This document shows positions 8,856-18,521 of a stretch of 64,000 nucleotides of DNA, one piece after another. The position numbers and the translations under genes were made by a program. The notes below the pieces were generated by a model. That model was not told the DNA's origin and did no database searches. It worked only from the letters and a program-made list of their open reading frames with translations. Location of the stretch: assembly GCA_016865015.1 (NCBI GenBank), contig CP018226.1, positions 4,677,501 to 4,741,500 of the forward strand. The letters are read 5' to 3'. Numbering within the stretch: position 1 is the first letter of the stretch; each line of letters starts with the position of its first letter. Source of the stretch: Rhizobiales bacterium IMCC20636 (GTDB lineage Bacteria > Pseudomonadota > Alphaproteobacteria > Rhizobiales > GCA-2746425).

Positions 8856-11800
8856 CTAGTTCACCTCCAGAATTCGGACCTCTTTTATTTCAACCCCCAC
8901 TTGGTACTCAATCGTATCTCCCACCTCGCAATCGATCAATGCGCTGCCAAGAGGCGCATGCACACTGAGTTTGCCGTTATCGAGGTCATTGCCCTCGTTA
9001 ACTAGCGTGAATGCTAACCTGCGGCCCTTTTCTGACAGATTTTCAATTTTCACATTGCTTCCAAGCCGGATTGTCTCAGACCCATTTGGTGCTGCAGGTA
9101 CGGGCGAAACTTCCCGATTGGCGTTTTCATCTTTGTCAAAAAGGCCACGTTGGGTGGTTAGTTCGCCAGGCAGGAGCATATCAATCGTTTCAATCGGCTC
9201 TCGTGCTGTCTCAACGTCCTCCTCCTCCTGATACTTAGCCGCAACAGCTTTTTTGTTCCGAGCTTCCTTTGTAGCTTGTTCCGCCTGCGCAGCCGCCAAT
9301 GCGGCGCCGATCGCTTCTTTCAGCCTCTCTACCTGTGTTCTGGTGTCATTGAACCAATCTGTTGACCAAATTCGATGAAACCGCCACCCGAGGCCTTCGA
9401 GAACCTCCTGACGCAGACGGTCTCTATCGCGGCTGGAACTTGAAGAGTGGTAGCTCGCACCGTCGCATTCGACACCCAACAAGTAGCCATAGGGCCAGTC
9501 CGGATGGCGCACACCGATATCTATCCGGTAACCGGCAGCTCCAACCTGCGGAACAGCCTCGCAACCAAGCGCCTCGATCTGGCTGATGACATAATCCTCG
9601 AACGGATTTTCCGCAACTCCGCCGCCTATATCGGCTTTGTCCGGAATATTGCCCGTGGCACAGTACTCCAACCACGCCCGGAACATCTGGACGCCCCGAT
9701 TCTTGCCCTCGCTCACCAAGATGTCAGTGGGCCTGAGTGATGTGAAGGTTACGATCTTTCGCTTGGCACGCGTGAAAAGAACATTCAGCCGACGGTGCCC
9801 GTGGGCAGAGTTGATCGGGCCGAACCGCTGGTGGGTTCGCGCGCCAACCGCTTCGGGGCCATAGAGTGTAGAGATGAACATCACATCGCGTTCATCGCCC
9901 TGAATGGTTTCAAGGTTCTTGATGAAGAATTCCTCAAGGCTGTCATTGCGCTCCTGCCATTCGCGCACATAGGTCTGGACGTGGGGGTTGCGTTCCAGTT
10001 CACGCTCAAACTCCTCTCGGATAAGCTCTTTTTGGTCCGAGTTCATGGTGCAAACTCCGAGGGAGAGATCCGGCGTCTCCTTCATATGGGCTACAACCGC
10101 CATCACAACAGCGCGCGCCTCAATCTGATTAGTGCGCGCCCTATAGACACCGTGGACTTCTTCAAGGTGGACGCCGAAATCCAGATCATCCTCTCGCGCC
10201 GATGGGAAAATTGTCAACTTACCATCATACATCCATTCGTTCGAAAAACGAATGAGCGCCGAATGACGTGATCGGTAGTGCCAGCGCAGCTGGCGGACTG
10301 GACGAAAAGCCATATTGGCCATCTCGAGCACGCTTTCGCTGTCCTCGCGTAGGTCTTCATCAACATCGGCGTCATCTAGAATTTTCTGGAAGAAGCTTGT
10401 GGGCGGGAGCTGCTTGGTGTCCCCAACGACCACCGCCTGTCTGGCACGGCTGAGCGCACCAATGGCATTTTCCGGCGTCATCTGGGAGGCCTCATCGATG
10501 ACCACCAGATCGAAAGTCATACCGTCGTGGAGATAATTGGCCACGGCTAACGGTGACATCATCCAACAAGGCTTGAGCTCTAGCAAAGCCCGCCCTGCAC
10601 GACGCGTCAGCTCTCGAACACCTATCTGGTTGCGTTTTTTCCCCATCTCATTGCGTATCAAACTCATATCAGTAAATGTCGATTTCCGGCCGATGCCGTT
10701 ACCCATAGGCGGATTTGCAGAACTGACTAGATAGTTGCGTACCACTTCGCGGGACATTCGGACCAAAAGCCGGTCCTTTTCAACGAACTCAGCGCGGATC
10801 CGGTCAAACTCTTCACCATCAATACCCTGAAGGCTCGCGTCGTGGATCTCATAAGCCCTGTCGGCCATCGACTTGGCAATAATGGATCGCACGATAGAAC
10901 CAAGCCGCGTCAAATCGAAAGCCTCGCCTTCCGACAAAACCCAGTCCACCAGCTTGGTGAATCCTTGATCGCGCAGCGTGTCTTCAGCCTTGCGCAGGCG
11001 AGCTCGCTCCATGAGCCCGGAAGGATCAGCGGCCGCAGCGCGCATATCCGATAAGCGGTCAAACAGCGCATCAGGCGTTGCTAGATTTCCCGGCAACTGC
11101 AAAATCTGGCTGATTCGTGCCGTTTCGGCATCAATCGCCTCCCGCTCCGCCGTTAGTCCCCCCACTTCGGTGACAAGCGAACCTATTGTGCCTAACTTCA
11201 ATGCTGAAAGGATGAATGCAGGTTCAGGGGCTCTGGCCACGAGTTCCGCAACCGAGCATTCAACAATGAGCGTATCGGTGGGCGTTCTGGTACCGGCGAA
11301 CCGCTCACCCAAAAATTCTGCAGCCACTGACTGCTCTATTGAATCCGTCAACTCCTGCTCGCGCTCCTTGCGCTCCAGGTTTTCCGCAATTGCCTCCAGC
11401 GGCACCGCGGTCACATCGGCAAAGAGATCGAGATGTGTCTGTGCTTCTTTTTTCAGTACCTCCTCACAGGCGAACCGCGCTTTAAGAAGTTCAATCCCGC
11501 CCTTTAACTCACTCAGAGAAAACTTCGACCGGCCCGAATATCCCACAAATTTTTTAACACTGGAAAGATCGGCCTCCTCCAAAGCCATGTAAAGTTTGGT
11601 ATCTCCCCCAGCGATCTCATGGCAGAGATCATGCAATGCCACCAATTCATCAATCTTGTTTAGATTTGTAGATAGGCCTGCGAAATTCTCTCCAAAGCTC
11701 TCCCAGAAGTCAGAATCCTGAGCAAAAGTTCGTTTCTTGGCAAGCCAGTCCGCGTAAGTATTCAGGCGACTTGCCATGATCTCACAATTGTCTTTCTTGT

Positions 11801-14366
11801 GTCCACCAAGACCATTCACATAGGTATTGCGCGCCGCTTTAAACTCGCCTGACATGAAGCGGAAAATTCCTGCATCGGCAATCGTTGCAGCCGCGCGACG
11901 CATAGTACTCTCATCATGAATACCGGCTTGAGGCAGACCCCGCCGGATATGGTCTAGTTCAAAGTTGAGATCTCGTACCAACTTTTTTAGTTCGTCAGCG
12001 CGCAAGCTAGCCAACCGTTTAGAGTCTGCCTTGCGGAACGCCAGCGCGTGATCTGAGTATGCCAGTAAACGACTTGCTTCACTATGAATGACCGACAGCG
12101 GTTGGGCTGACCGCGCCGCCCAGTCACCCGGCAGATCTGACGCAAGGCTGAGTTGCTGTTCTAGGTCCGCCATCTTTACTCGAAGCTCTTCGATACGCCG
12201 GCTATGAATCGAAGGATCAATTATGTCTCCATGCGTTTTTGCAAAACTGGCTGCGCCGCGCAACTGATCCAATAAGCCCCAAGCTTCTGGTTCATTCATA
12301 TAGCGCATCAACTGGGCTGTCAGTGTCTGGCGCTCTCTAATCTGGCTGCAGAGTTCTTCAACGGCCCGCCGGACTGCCAAATCTGACAGTCTTTCGACCA
12401 TGTCTAAATCGACCTCAGAGCCCCGAGCTTCGATCTCTCGAAGAAAACCGAGAAGATGGGGGAAATTGGAGACAAAGAAATCCTGCCCAATTAGCGGTGC
12501 CGCCAAAGATTCGTCGACCTGGAAAACGAAGGCTTCCATCCGAGTGGCGAGAGCATCTAGGCTTTCACAAATGTCTTCGGCGTCATCGCGGTTCAGGATC
12601 ATGGCCGTCGAATCAAGCCAGAGCGTAGGCATCCCCTTAACCCGCTCCAGCCGCTCGGCCAGGCTTTCCGCGTAACTAACAATTGTCTCGATTTGCGCCA
12701 TCCCCAATTTTTCACAGTCCGGTAGGGATATCCGTCGAACCGGCTTGGGAACACGGTCACGCTCATCACTAGTCGAGATGCCGTAGCCGATTACATCATA
12801 GACCGAATATCCGGAGCTGCCGAAATTCGCTGACAGCGCATCAAGATAGTCCTGCAACACCTTAAGGCGCTGCTCAAGTGCACCCCGCCGCGATGCAAAT
12901 TTCCGTTGGGGGCCTTCGTCTACTGGTCCCATCGACAGTCGCTCTTCGAGACTATGGTAGATTTTCTCCTTCGTGCCTCGACCGGCCTGAAGCGGTAAGA
13001 TGAACTCCCCCAGGTTCGCGGCCTCCAATCGGTTCTTAACAACGTCTAAGGCTGTCAATTTTTCCGCGACGAAAAGAACTTTCTTGTTATCCGCAAGGGC
13101 GGCAGCAATGAGATTAACGATTGTCTGACTCTTACCCGATCCTGGCGGACCTTCGATGCTGACATGAGCGCCGTCAGCAACATCCACCAACGCGGAATAC
13201 TGAGAGGCATCCGCATCCATCACAAGGTAAGGAACCTTGCGCATAGTCTGTGGGTCATCTGTGCTGTAGATATCGGCATAAGCAGCTTTGCCGCTGCCAG
13301 TGGTCGCCAATAGGCGACCAACAACTTCACTTTCCGCCACCGGGCGCCTGGCGGGGTCAAGATCGTGATACATGGCTATCTTAGATGATGGAAAAATCCC
13401 AATCACCACTTCTCGGCGCACGGACCATTTCCAACTGGGAGGAGCAGTATTAGCAACTTCCGAAAAATAGTTCTCTACACTGCCCGAACTGTATTCAGGC
13501 AGGTCTAACCTGTGCTCGCTCAGAAGCTTCTGTTTAAGAGTTGTATTTACCGAGACGGCACCTTCCCCGACCAAGTGAAACTCCGATCCCCGCGGCGATT
13601 GCTTTCGAGTCAGACGAATTTCCATTAAAAGCAGCGGGCTGACATAGTTGTCGCGATCGTCAGGGCTTTTCCATTCCAAAAGACCAAAGGCGACATGCAG
13701 CACGTTGACACCTGTCTCCCGCTCGAAACCACGCCCCTTTTCCAAGATTCCTTTCGCAATCCGGGTAAGCCTGTCGGGCAATACCAAGGTCTGGATGTCG
13801 GCATCATTGTGCCTCCCATCGTCATGTTCATCCTCGGGCAGGGGAAGACTGTATGACGGTGAAATTCCATGAGCCTTTGCATGCTCTGTCAGAGAAAGAT
13901 TCTCCTTGGTCTGGCGCTCCGGCAGACCAAGGTCCGCGCGCAAGCGATCTTTCAATGTGCGCTCAAGATCAAGCGTCTTCTGTTCAATATCGTCAGTCTC
14001 AGAGTTAAGCGCCGCGATTCCTGCCAGGTATTCCTTGTCTTCGTTTCGCGCCCTGTAAAGCACGTCTAGAAAGACGTCCGTCTGTTCATCCGGCAGTTCC
14101 ACCTCGAGGGCTGGCAGCGGAACCAGACGCATTGGCGTACCACTTGCAAGATTGAAGCGCAAAACGTCAGGCAGTTCATCCACAACACGTAGTATGTTTG
14201 TGGAGTTCGGTCTAAAAGGAATTGATACAAGAGGATTCCTGCGGGACCCATCCAACAGGCGTTTACGCAGTTCCTCAAGGCGTTCCGCTACAAGTTCAAT
14301 GATTGACGGATCTGCTAAATTCTTATCGGCGGCTGATGATTGCGGCACTTGATTGTACTCTTTCAA
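8856..14366 (-). CDS. DUF4011 / SF1 helicase / PD-(D/E)XK-like nuclease with GreA/GreB-like C-terminus
   Basis: A giant cytoplasmic protein of about 1,836 residues. DUF4011-type region about 25-290 (RLEELRKRLLDGSRRNP, NVLHVAFGLLEW). Superfamily-1 helicase core split by a long helical insert: Walker A GPPGSGKS with K412, motif II VVIDEAS with D1291-E1292 and motif III GDTKQLPP, then C-terminal helicase motifs (QGDERDVMFIS, RLNVLFTRAK). A PD-(D/E)XK/MTES_1575-like nuclease follows, with D1616 and E1633-C-D1635 (RIDIGV, GVECDGASYH). The last 70 residues resemble the GreA/GreB C-terminal domain (HAPLGSALIDCEVGD). The first in-frame start is TTG at 14366; a GTG at 14348 has the better GAAAGAG ribosome site. 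Defence against foreign DNA is inferred. It stands alone. Confidence 0.82.
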   Translation of the reverse strand: MKEYNQVPQSSAADKNLADPSIIELVAERLEELRKRLLDGSRRNPLVSIPFRPNSTNILRVVDELPDVLRFNLASGTPMRLVPLPALEVELPDEQTDVFLDVLYRARNEDKEYLAGIAALNSETDDIEQKTLDLERTLKDRLRADLGLPERQTKENLSLTEHAKAHGISPSYSLPLPEDEHDDGRHNDADIQTLVLPDRLTRIAKGILEKGRGFERETGVNVLHVAFGLLEWKSPDDRDNYVSPLLLMEIRLTRKQSPRGSEFHLVGEGAVSVNTTLKQKLLSEHRLDLPEYSSGSVENYFSEVANTAPPSWKWSVRREVVIGIFPSSKIAMYHDLDPARRPVAESEVVGRLLATTGSGKAAYADIYSTDDPQTMRKVPYLVMDADASQYSALVDVADGAHVSIEGPPGSGKSQTIVNLIAAALADNKKVLFVAEKLTALDVVKNRLEAANLGEFILPLQAGRGTKEKIYHSLEERLSMGPVDEGPQRKFASRRGALEQRLKVLQDYLDALSANFGSSGYSVYDVIGYGISTSDERDRVPKPVRRISLPDCEKLGMAQIETIVSYAESLAERLERVKGMPTLWLDSTAMILNRDDAEDICESLDALATRMEAFVFQVDESLAAPLIGQDFFVSNFPHLLGFLREIEARGSEVDLDMVERLSDLAVRRAVEELCSQIRERQTLTAQLMRYMNEPEAWGLLDQLRGAASFAKTHGDIIDPSIHSRRIEELRVKMADLEQQLSLASDLPGDWAARSAQPLSVIHSEASRLLAYSDHALAFRKADSKRLASLRADELKKLVRDLNFELDHIRRGLPQAGIHDESTMRRAAATIADAGIFRFMSGEFKAARNTYVNGLGGHKKDNCEIMASRLNTYADWLAKKRTFAQDSDFWESFGENFAGLSTNLNKIDELVALHDLCHEIAGGDTKLYMALEEADLSSVKKFVGYSGRSKFSLSELKGGIELLKARFACEEVLKKEAQTHLDLFADVTAVPLEAIAENLERKEREQELTDSIEQSVAAEFLGERFAGTRTPTDTLIVECSVAELVARAPEPAFILSALKLGTIGSLVTEVGGLTAEREAIDAETARISQILQLPGNLATPDALFDRLSDMRAAAADPSGLMERARLRKAEDTLRDQGFTKLVDWVLSEGEAFDLTRLGSIVRSIIAKSMADRAYEIHDASLQGIDGEEFDRIRAEFVEKDRLLVRMSREVVRNYLVSSANPPMGNGIGRKSTFTDMSLIRNEMGKKRNQIGVRELTRRAGRALLELKPCWMMSPLAVANYLHDGMTFDLVVIDEASQMTPENAIGALSRARQAVVVGDTKQLPPTSFFQKILDDADVDEDLREDSESVLEMANMAFRPVRQLRWHYRSRHSALIRFSNEWMYDGKLTIFPSAREDDLDFGVHLEEVHGVYRARTNQIEARAVVMAVVAHMKETPDLSLGVCTMNSDQKELIREEFERELERNPHVQTYVREWQERNDSLEEFFIKNLETIQGDERDVMFISTLYGPEAVGARTHQRFGPINSAHGHRRLNVLFTRAKRKIVTFTSLRPTDILVSEGKNRGVQMFRAWLEYCATGNIPDKADIGGGVAENPFEDYVISQIEALGCEAVPQVGAAGYRIDIGVRHPDWPYGYLLGVECDGASYHSSSSSRDRDRLRQEVLEGLGWRFHRIWSTDWFNDTRTQVERLKEAIGAALAAAQAEQATKEARNKKAVAAKYQEEEDVETAREPIETIDMLLPGELTTQRGLFDKDENANREVSPVPAAPNGSETIRLGSNVKIENLSEKGRRLAFTLVNEGNDLDNGKLSVHAPLGSALIDCEVGDTIEYQVGVEIKEVRILEVN

Positions 14367-14994
14367 ACGAGAGTTAACTGTAGTGATTGCATTGCTAGAT
14401 CATCGGAAGCAACGGCATGACAGCTCATTGCTTCTAAGTCCCAACCCTCGCCCCTCTGCATCGCAAGCAAGACCTCCAAGCGCAGCGTGTTCGCCCTTAG
14501 AGCATCCAGACCAAATCTCAGGAACATTTCACGACCATGCTACAATTGGATGCGAAATTGAGAAGCTCTTGCTACAAATTTAACTTTAATCGTTTCAGAC
14601 CATATCCAACAGGACCGGCGAATCAACCATTAAGTTGTTATTAACGGATTCTACAATCCATTTTCCGCATTAGGCTAACATACGTTCCAGTATATGCTTT
14701 GGGATCTGGTCCCGAGTTGGACCGGTTTATGCTTGCCTGTCCTCTGTGTGATCTTGCTGACAAGCGCAGACATTCTCATGGCCACGATTGAGAGAGATCA
14801 TCGAGTAGATTTCGAGCGTACGCGTCTTTTATTTGGCCGCAAATAGACCCACCTAACGCTCAAACGTTCTTCGATTGACGTACCAAAAAAGACATTGCAT
14901 CGAGCAATACTGGACCCCATCCGCCCTAAATGGCTGTTTTCTGCGATTTATGTTGAATTCTGAGGGGTTTTCTGGACGCTCTGAAACGAGCCGA
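14367..14994. other. Gene-free stretch between helicase-nuclease gene and tRNA-Leu
   Basis: About 630 bp with no convincing coding frame or ribosome site on either strand, and visibly more AT-rich than the core genes. It must hold the promoter of the helicase gene (minus strand). I see no integrase remnant and no repeat of the tRNA 3' end. Confidence 0.5.
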
Positions 14995-15079
14995 TGGTGC
15001 CCCCTCCCGGAATCGAACCGGGACTCCCGAAGGAACGGGATTTTGAATCCCGCGCGTCTACCAGTTCCGCCAAAGGGGC
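14995..15079 (-). tRNA. tRNA-Leu (anticodon CAA)
   Basis: On the minus strand an 85-nt class II tRNA can be folded. The acceptor arms GCCCCTT and AGGGGGC pair with one G-U; the D-loop is AACTGGTAGACGC; the anticodon arm is CGGGA-TTCAAAA-TCCCG with anticodon CAA. A variable arm GTTCCTTCGGGAG is followed by a T-arm with GGTTCGATTCC and an encoded CCA. It reads UUG codons. Its 3' end faces the gene-free stretch and the helicase-nuclease gene, the side on which tRNA-integrating elements insert. Confidence 0.95.
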
Positions 15080-15180
15080 CCTTGAGCAGTGTCTTGCAAC
15101 TGGTGGGCACTGATTAACCGAAAGTGCGGGTGGTGCACAAGTCCCTTTCTTTGCTTCGTGACGTTTGATACAGGAGCGTC

Positions 15181-15807
15181 ATGACAGATCAAAACATTTC
15201 CCCACCGCCAACGCCGCTGCCCTCTCCCCTGCGCCGGCTGTATGACTGGACACTGGACCTGGCTGCAAAGAAACATGCGGCCTGGGCGCTGTCGTTTGTG
15301 TCGTTCATTGAAAGTTCGGTGTTTCCGATTCCGCCGGATGTGCTGCTGATACCGATGGTGCTGTCGAACCGGGCGAAAGCCTGGTGGTATGCGCTGTTGT
15401 GCACCATCGCCTCGGTGCTGGGGGCGCTGCTGGGCTATGCCATTGGCGCCTTGCTGTTTGACGCGGTGGCGCAGCCGATCCTGAGCTTTTACGGCTATGC
15501 GGACAAGTTTGAAGAATTTGCCGGGCGCTACAATGAATGGGGCGTCTGGGTGGTGCTGATTGCCGGGCTGACGCCATTTCCGTTCAAGGTGATCACCATT
15601 GCCTCCGGGGCCACCGGGCTGGGTCTGCCGGTGTTCATACTTGCCAGCATCGTGGCGCGGGGCATCCGGTTTTTTGCCGTGGCCGGGCTGATCTATGTGT
15701 TCGGGCCGCCGGTGCGGGCCTTTGTGGAAAAGCGTCTTGGCCTTGTTTTTGCCGTATCTCTGGCGGTTCTGGTGGGGGGCTTTGTTGTGGCCCGCTATAT
15801 GATTTAA
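15181..15807 (+). CDS. DedA/YqaA-type VTT-domain inner-membrane protein
   Basis: An integral membrane protein of 208 residues in the SNARE-associated/VTT (DedA) superfamily, close to the YqaA branch. It shows an early segment AWALSFVSFIESSVFPIPPD with the conserved E and proline-rich turn, then VVLIAGLTPFPFKVITIASG, the re-entrant half typical of the family, and three further hydrophobic helices. DedA-type proteins are linked to lipid (undecaprenyl phosphate or phospholipid) movement; the substrate of this member is unknown. It is followed after 13 bp by dsbB in the same direction, so the two are probably co-transcribed. Confidence 0.8.
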   Translation: MTDQNISPPPTPLPSPLRRLYDWTLDLAAKKHAAWALSFVSFIESSVFPIPPDVLLIPMVLSNRAKAWWYALLCTIASVLGALLGYAIGALLFDAVAQPILSFYGYADKFEEFAGRYNEWGVWVVLIAGLTPFPFKVITIASGATGLGLPVFILASIVARGIRFFAVAGLIYVFGPPVRAFVEKRLGLVFAVSLAVLVGGFVVARYMI

Positions 15808-15820
15808 GGAATTTCACACT

Positions 15821-16369
15821 GTGAGTGACAAGCCGCTTCGACACGATAACAGCGCCGCTGCGCGCCTGGGGTTTGGCTATCTTGCCCTGGTGTTGGCGCT
15901 GGGTGCCATTGGCGGCGCGTGGAGCTTTCAGCTGATCGGCGGCTATATTCCCTGCGCGCTGTGTCTGGAGCAACGCATTCCCTATTATATCGGCATTCCA
16001 TTGCTGGTGGCGGCGCTGATTCTGACAAAACTCAATTCCCGCTCAAAACTGGCGCGGCTGCTGTTTTTCAATTTTGCGCTGTGCATGGCCTGGGGCCTGT
16101 ATCTGGCGATCTATCATGCCGGTGCGGAATGGGCCTTTTGGCCCGGCCCGACCGATTGTGGCGGCAACGCGGTTCTGTCGAATGATACCAGCACGCTGCT
16201 GGCCCAGTTGGAAACCGTCAAGCTAATCAGCTGTACCGAACCCGCCGGGCGGTTCATTGGCCTGTCCTTTGCCGGATGGAATGCGGTTTCAACGCTGATT
16301 CTGGGCGGGCTTGGCCTGCTGGCCGCTTTCCTGCCGCCGAAAATGGAAGTGCTGGATCCGGACGCCTGA
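15821..16369 (+). CDS. dsbB: Disulfide bond formation protein B
   Basis: Inner-membrane quinone reductase that reoxidises DsbA-type thiol oxidases; 182 residues with four hydrophobic helices. The first periplasmic pair is C45-x2-C48 (PCALC, followed by EQRIPYY) and the second pair is C113 and C138, matching the family plan. The GTG start is preceded by TAAGGA at ten bases. It follows the VTT-domain gene by 13 bp. Several secreted Cys-rich proteins in this window (33886-35757 and 36851-37438) would need such an oxidation system, although no functional link is shown. Confidence 0.88.
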   Translation: MSDKPLRHDNSAAARLGFGYLALVLALGAIGGAWSFQLIGGYIPCALCLEQRIPYYIGIPLLVAALILTKLNSRSKLARLLFFNFALCMAWGLYLAIYHAGAEWAFWPGPTDCGGNAVLSNDTSTLLAQLETVKLISCTEPAGRFIGLSFAGWNAVSTLILGGLGLLAAFLPPKMEVLDPDA

Positions 16370-16395
16370 TTGACCGTCCGATCAGGTGCTGAGTC

Positions 16396-16953
16396 TCAGG
16401 GCTCCAGCTCGGCATCCCAATACAGATAATCCATCCAGCTTTGATGCAGATAGTTGGGCGGAAAATAACGGCCATTATTGTGCAACTCATGCACAGTGGG
16501 TTGCACCGCCCTGCTGCGTGCCGACATGCCGACCTGGCGCAATGTCTTGTTGGCCTTGCGCAGATTGCAGGGCGCGCAGGCGGTGATGACATTTTCCCAG
16601 GTCGTCTTGCCGCCCTTGGAGCGCGGGATGACATGGTCAAACGTCAAATCCCCGCCGGAGCCGCAATATTGGCATTCAAACCGGTCGCGCAGGAAAACAT
16701 TGAACCGTGTGAAGGCGGGATAGCGTGAGGGCCGGACATAATCCTTCAGGCTGACAACGCTTGGCACCCGCATTTTTGTCGATGGACTGTGCACATAGAC
16801 ATCGTATTCGGAAACGATGTTCACCCGATCCAGAAATACCGCCTTGATTGAATCCTGCCAGCACCACAGTGACAGAGGATAATAACTCAACGGCCTAAAA
16901 TCCGCGTTCAGCACCAATGCCGGATGGGCATCGAGTGACACATGTCCAGTCAC
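16396..16953 (-). CDS. HNH endonuclease family protein
   Basis: A 185-residue protein with a complete HNH/zinc-finger core: FECQYCG, LTFDHVIPRSKGG and ACAPCNLRK, giving two CxxC zinc pairs around the DH catalytic motif. The family includes nicking enzymes of many roles. Single-copy relatives of this size are common in alphaproteobacterial chromosomes without an attached system, so it is more likely a resident gene than a mobile-element nuclease. It is convergent with dsbB, 26 bp apart. Its biological role is not established by the sequence. Confidence 0.85.
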   Translation of the reverse strand: MTGHVSLDAHPALVLNADFRPLSYYPLSLWCWQDSIKAVFLDRVNIVSEYDVYVHSPSTKMRVPSVVSLKDYVRPSRYPAFTRFNVFLRDRFECQYCGSGGDLTFDHVIPRSKGGKTTWENVITACAPCNLRKANKTLRQVGMSARSRAVQPTVHELHNNGRYFPPNYLHQSWMDYLYWDAELEP

Positions 16954-17117
16954 ACCAGGCTCCTCAACATCGCGGCGGCACAGCGCCGACGCTCTGCATT
17001 ACACCGGCATAATGTATAATCACTATGTCAGTCTTGTGAAGCGCTTTTACGTCGCACACCACATATGGTTGTGTCTGGTGGTGTTTTGGAGGTGATCTGT
17101 CAGTGTCTTATCTGGGC

Positions 17118-17780
17118 TCAGGCGTGGTTCAGAACCTGCTGACAATGGGCCGCGCCCATGGCAAGGCCGGTCCCGTCAATGCCGTGGCCCATGCTCTGGG
17201 CGGCGTGGCTGGTCACTGGAACAGACGCTGCCTTCAAGGCTGATTCGGCGGCCCCCATCAGGGCAAAGGGCACGATTTCATCATGGGTGCCATGGGCCAG
17301 AAACACCGGTGGCTTGCCGGTCAGCTCTGCCTGAAGATGTTCCGGGCCAGCCAGCAGGCCGGAATAGGCAACAATACCGGCTGGCGGGGTTTTGCGGCGC
17401 AGGCCCACATGCATGGCCATCATCGAGCCTTGGCTGAACCCGACCAGAACCATTTCCTTGTCGGTGAGGCCGAGCCGGGCGAGTTCCGCATCCAGAAACG
17501 CGTCCAGGGCTGGCCGTGCGGCCACAACGCCGCGCCAATATTCCGACGGATCGCGCAAAGTGAGGTGAAACCATTGCCGCCCGACCGGTGCCATGGCGCA
17601 GGCTTCCGGCGCGTGGGGCGAAACGAATGCCGCGTCCGGCAAATGTGCGCCCCATTGATCGCCAATGCCAATCAGATCATTGCCATCTGCTCCATAGCCA
17701 TGGAGAAAGACAATCAGTTGCTTTGCCGCGCCACCGGATTTCGGGGCAAGGCGTGGTCCGTCGAGAAGCGCTGTGGTCAT
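17118..17780 (-). CDS. Alpha/beta-hydrolase, phospholipase/carboxylesterase type
   Basis: A 220-residue serine esterase of the carboxylesterase/YpfH group. It shows an early oxyanion motif FLHGYGADGNDLI, the nucleophile elbow GFSQGS, a late aspartate in HGTHDEIVPF and the catalytic histidine in QSMGHGIDG. No signal peptide is visible, so it is cytoplasmic. Substrates in the family are short acyl esters or lysophospholipids; the true substrate is unknown. It lies 12 bp downstream of the AlkA-type glycosylase gene on the same strand, so the two are probably one transcript. Confidence 0.85.
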   Translation of the reverse strand: MTTALLDGPRLAPKSGGAAKQLIVFLHGYGADGNDLIGIGDQWGAHLPDAAFVSPHAPEACAMAPVGRQWFHLTLRDPSEYWRGVVAARPALDAFLDAELARLGLTDKEMVLVGFSQGSMMAMHVGLRRKTPPAGIVAYSGLLAGPEHLQAELTGKPPVFLAHGTHDEIVPFALMGAAESALKAASVPVTSHAAQSMGHGIDGTGLAMGAAHCQQVLNHA

Positions 17781-17792
17781 ATTACAAAATTC

Positions 17793-18452
17793 CTAGATTG
17801 GGAGGCGGCTGGTGGCGGCGTTGTTACCGGATGTGGATTTCTGCAGCCCGTAATAAGCCCAGAGGAGGCGCGCTGCAACCGAGCGATAGGGCAGCCAGCG
17901 CTGCACCAGCACGGCGAGTTGTTTTTGCGTTGGTCGTTGCTGCAGATCAAGCACCTGCTGCGCGATGCTTTGCAGCGCCACATCGCCGACCGGGAAAATA
18001 TCGGGATGCCCAGCACAAAACATCAGAAAAATATCAGCCGTCCAGGGGCCAATGCCATGAATGGCGGTCAGCGCGGCGCGTGCGTCTTTGGCCGGCTGCT
18101 GCGCCAAAAGCTCCACATCCAGCCCGGCCAGACAGGATTGGGACAGCGCCCGCATGGTTTTCAGTTTTGGTCGGGACAGGCCCGCGCCGAGCAGATCCGC
18201 GTCGGACAAAGCATGCAACATTTTCGGGGTGAACGGATCGACCAGCGCATTGAGGCGCTGCCAGATGGCATTGGCGCTGGCAACGGATATCTGCTGGGAA
18301 TTGACGATACGCGCCAACCCTTCAAAGCCTGGCTCACGCAGGCGCAGCGGCACGGTGCCAACCTGATCTGCGAGAATTTGCAGGGACGGGTCTTTCGCCA
18401 ACAGCGCTTCCAGCGCCTTATTCACATCTTCCTGGCAGCAAATCGGTTGCAT
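17793..18452 (-). CDS. DNA-3-methyladenine glycosylase II (AlkA-type HhH-GPD)
   Basis: Base-excision-repair glycosylase that removes alkylated purines, 219 residues from the ATG at 18452. The helix-hairpin-helix is LTAIHGIGPWTADIF and the catalytic aspartate follows in FPVGDVAL, the GPD signature. No iron-sulfur cysteines follow, as expected for AlkA rather than Nth. The longer frame to 18530 would run into the divergent gluQ start and adds residues foreign to the family, so the ATG at 18452, preceded by AAGG, is preferred. It shares the short divergent promoter region with gluQ. Confidence 0.82.
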   Translation of the reverse strand: MQPICCQEDVNKALEALLAKDPSLQILADQVGTVPLRLREPGFEGLARIVNSQQISVASANAIWQRLNALVDPFTPKMLHALSDADLLGAGLSRPKLKTMRALSQSCLAGLDVELLAQQPAKDARAALTAIHGIGPWTADIFLMFCAGHPDIFPVGDVALQSIAQQVLDLQQRPTQKQLAVLVQRWLPYRSVAARLLWAYYGLQKSTSGNNAATSRLPI

Positions 18453-18521
18453 GTCGCATAACACCTTGGCGTTTATCGGGAAGTGCGCCATGTTGGCGGC
18501 CCAATCAAGAGGCTTTCCGTT

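Noticed and set aside
15001-15117. Long open frames across tRNA-Leu on both strands
   Set aside because: They read through a clear tRNA gene and have no ribosome site.
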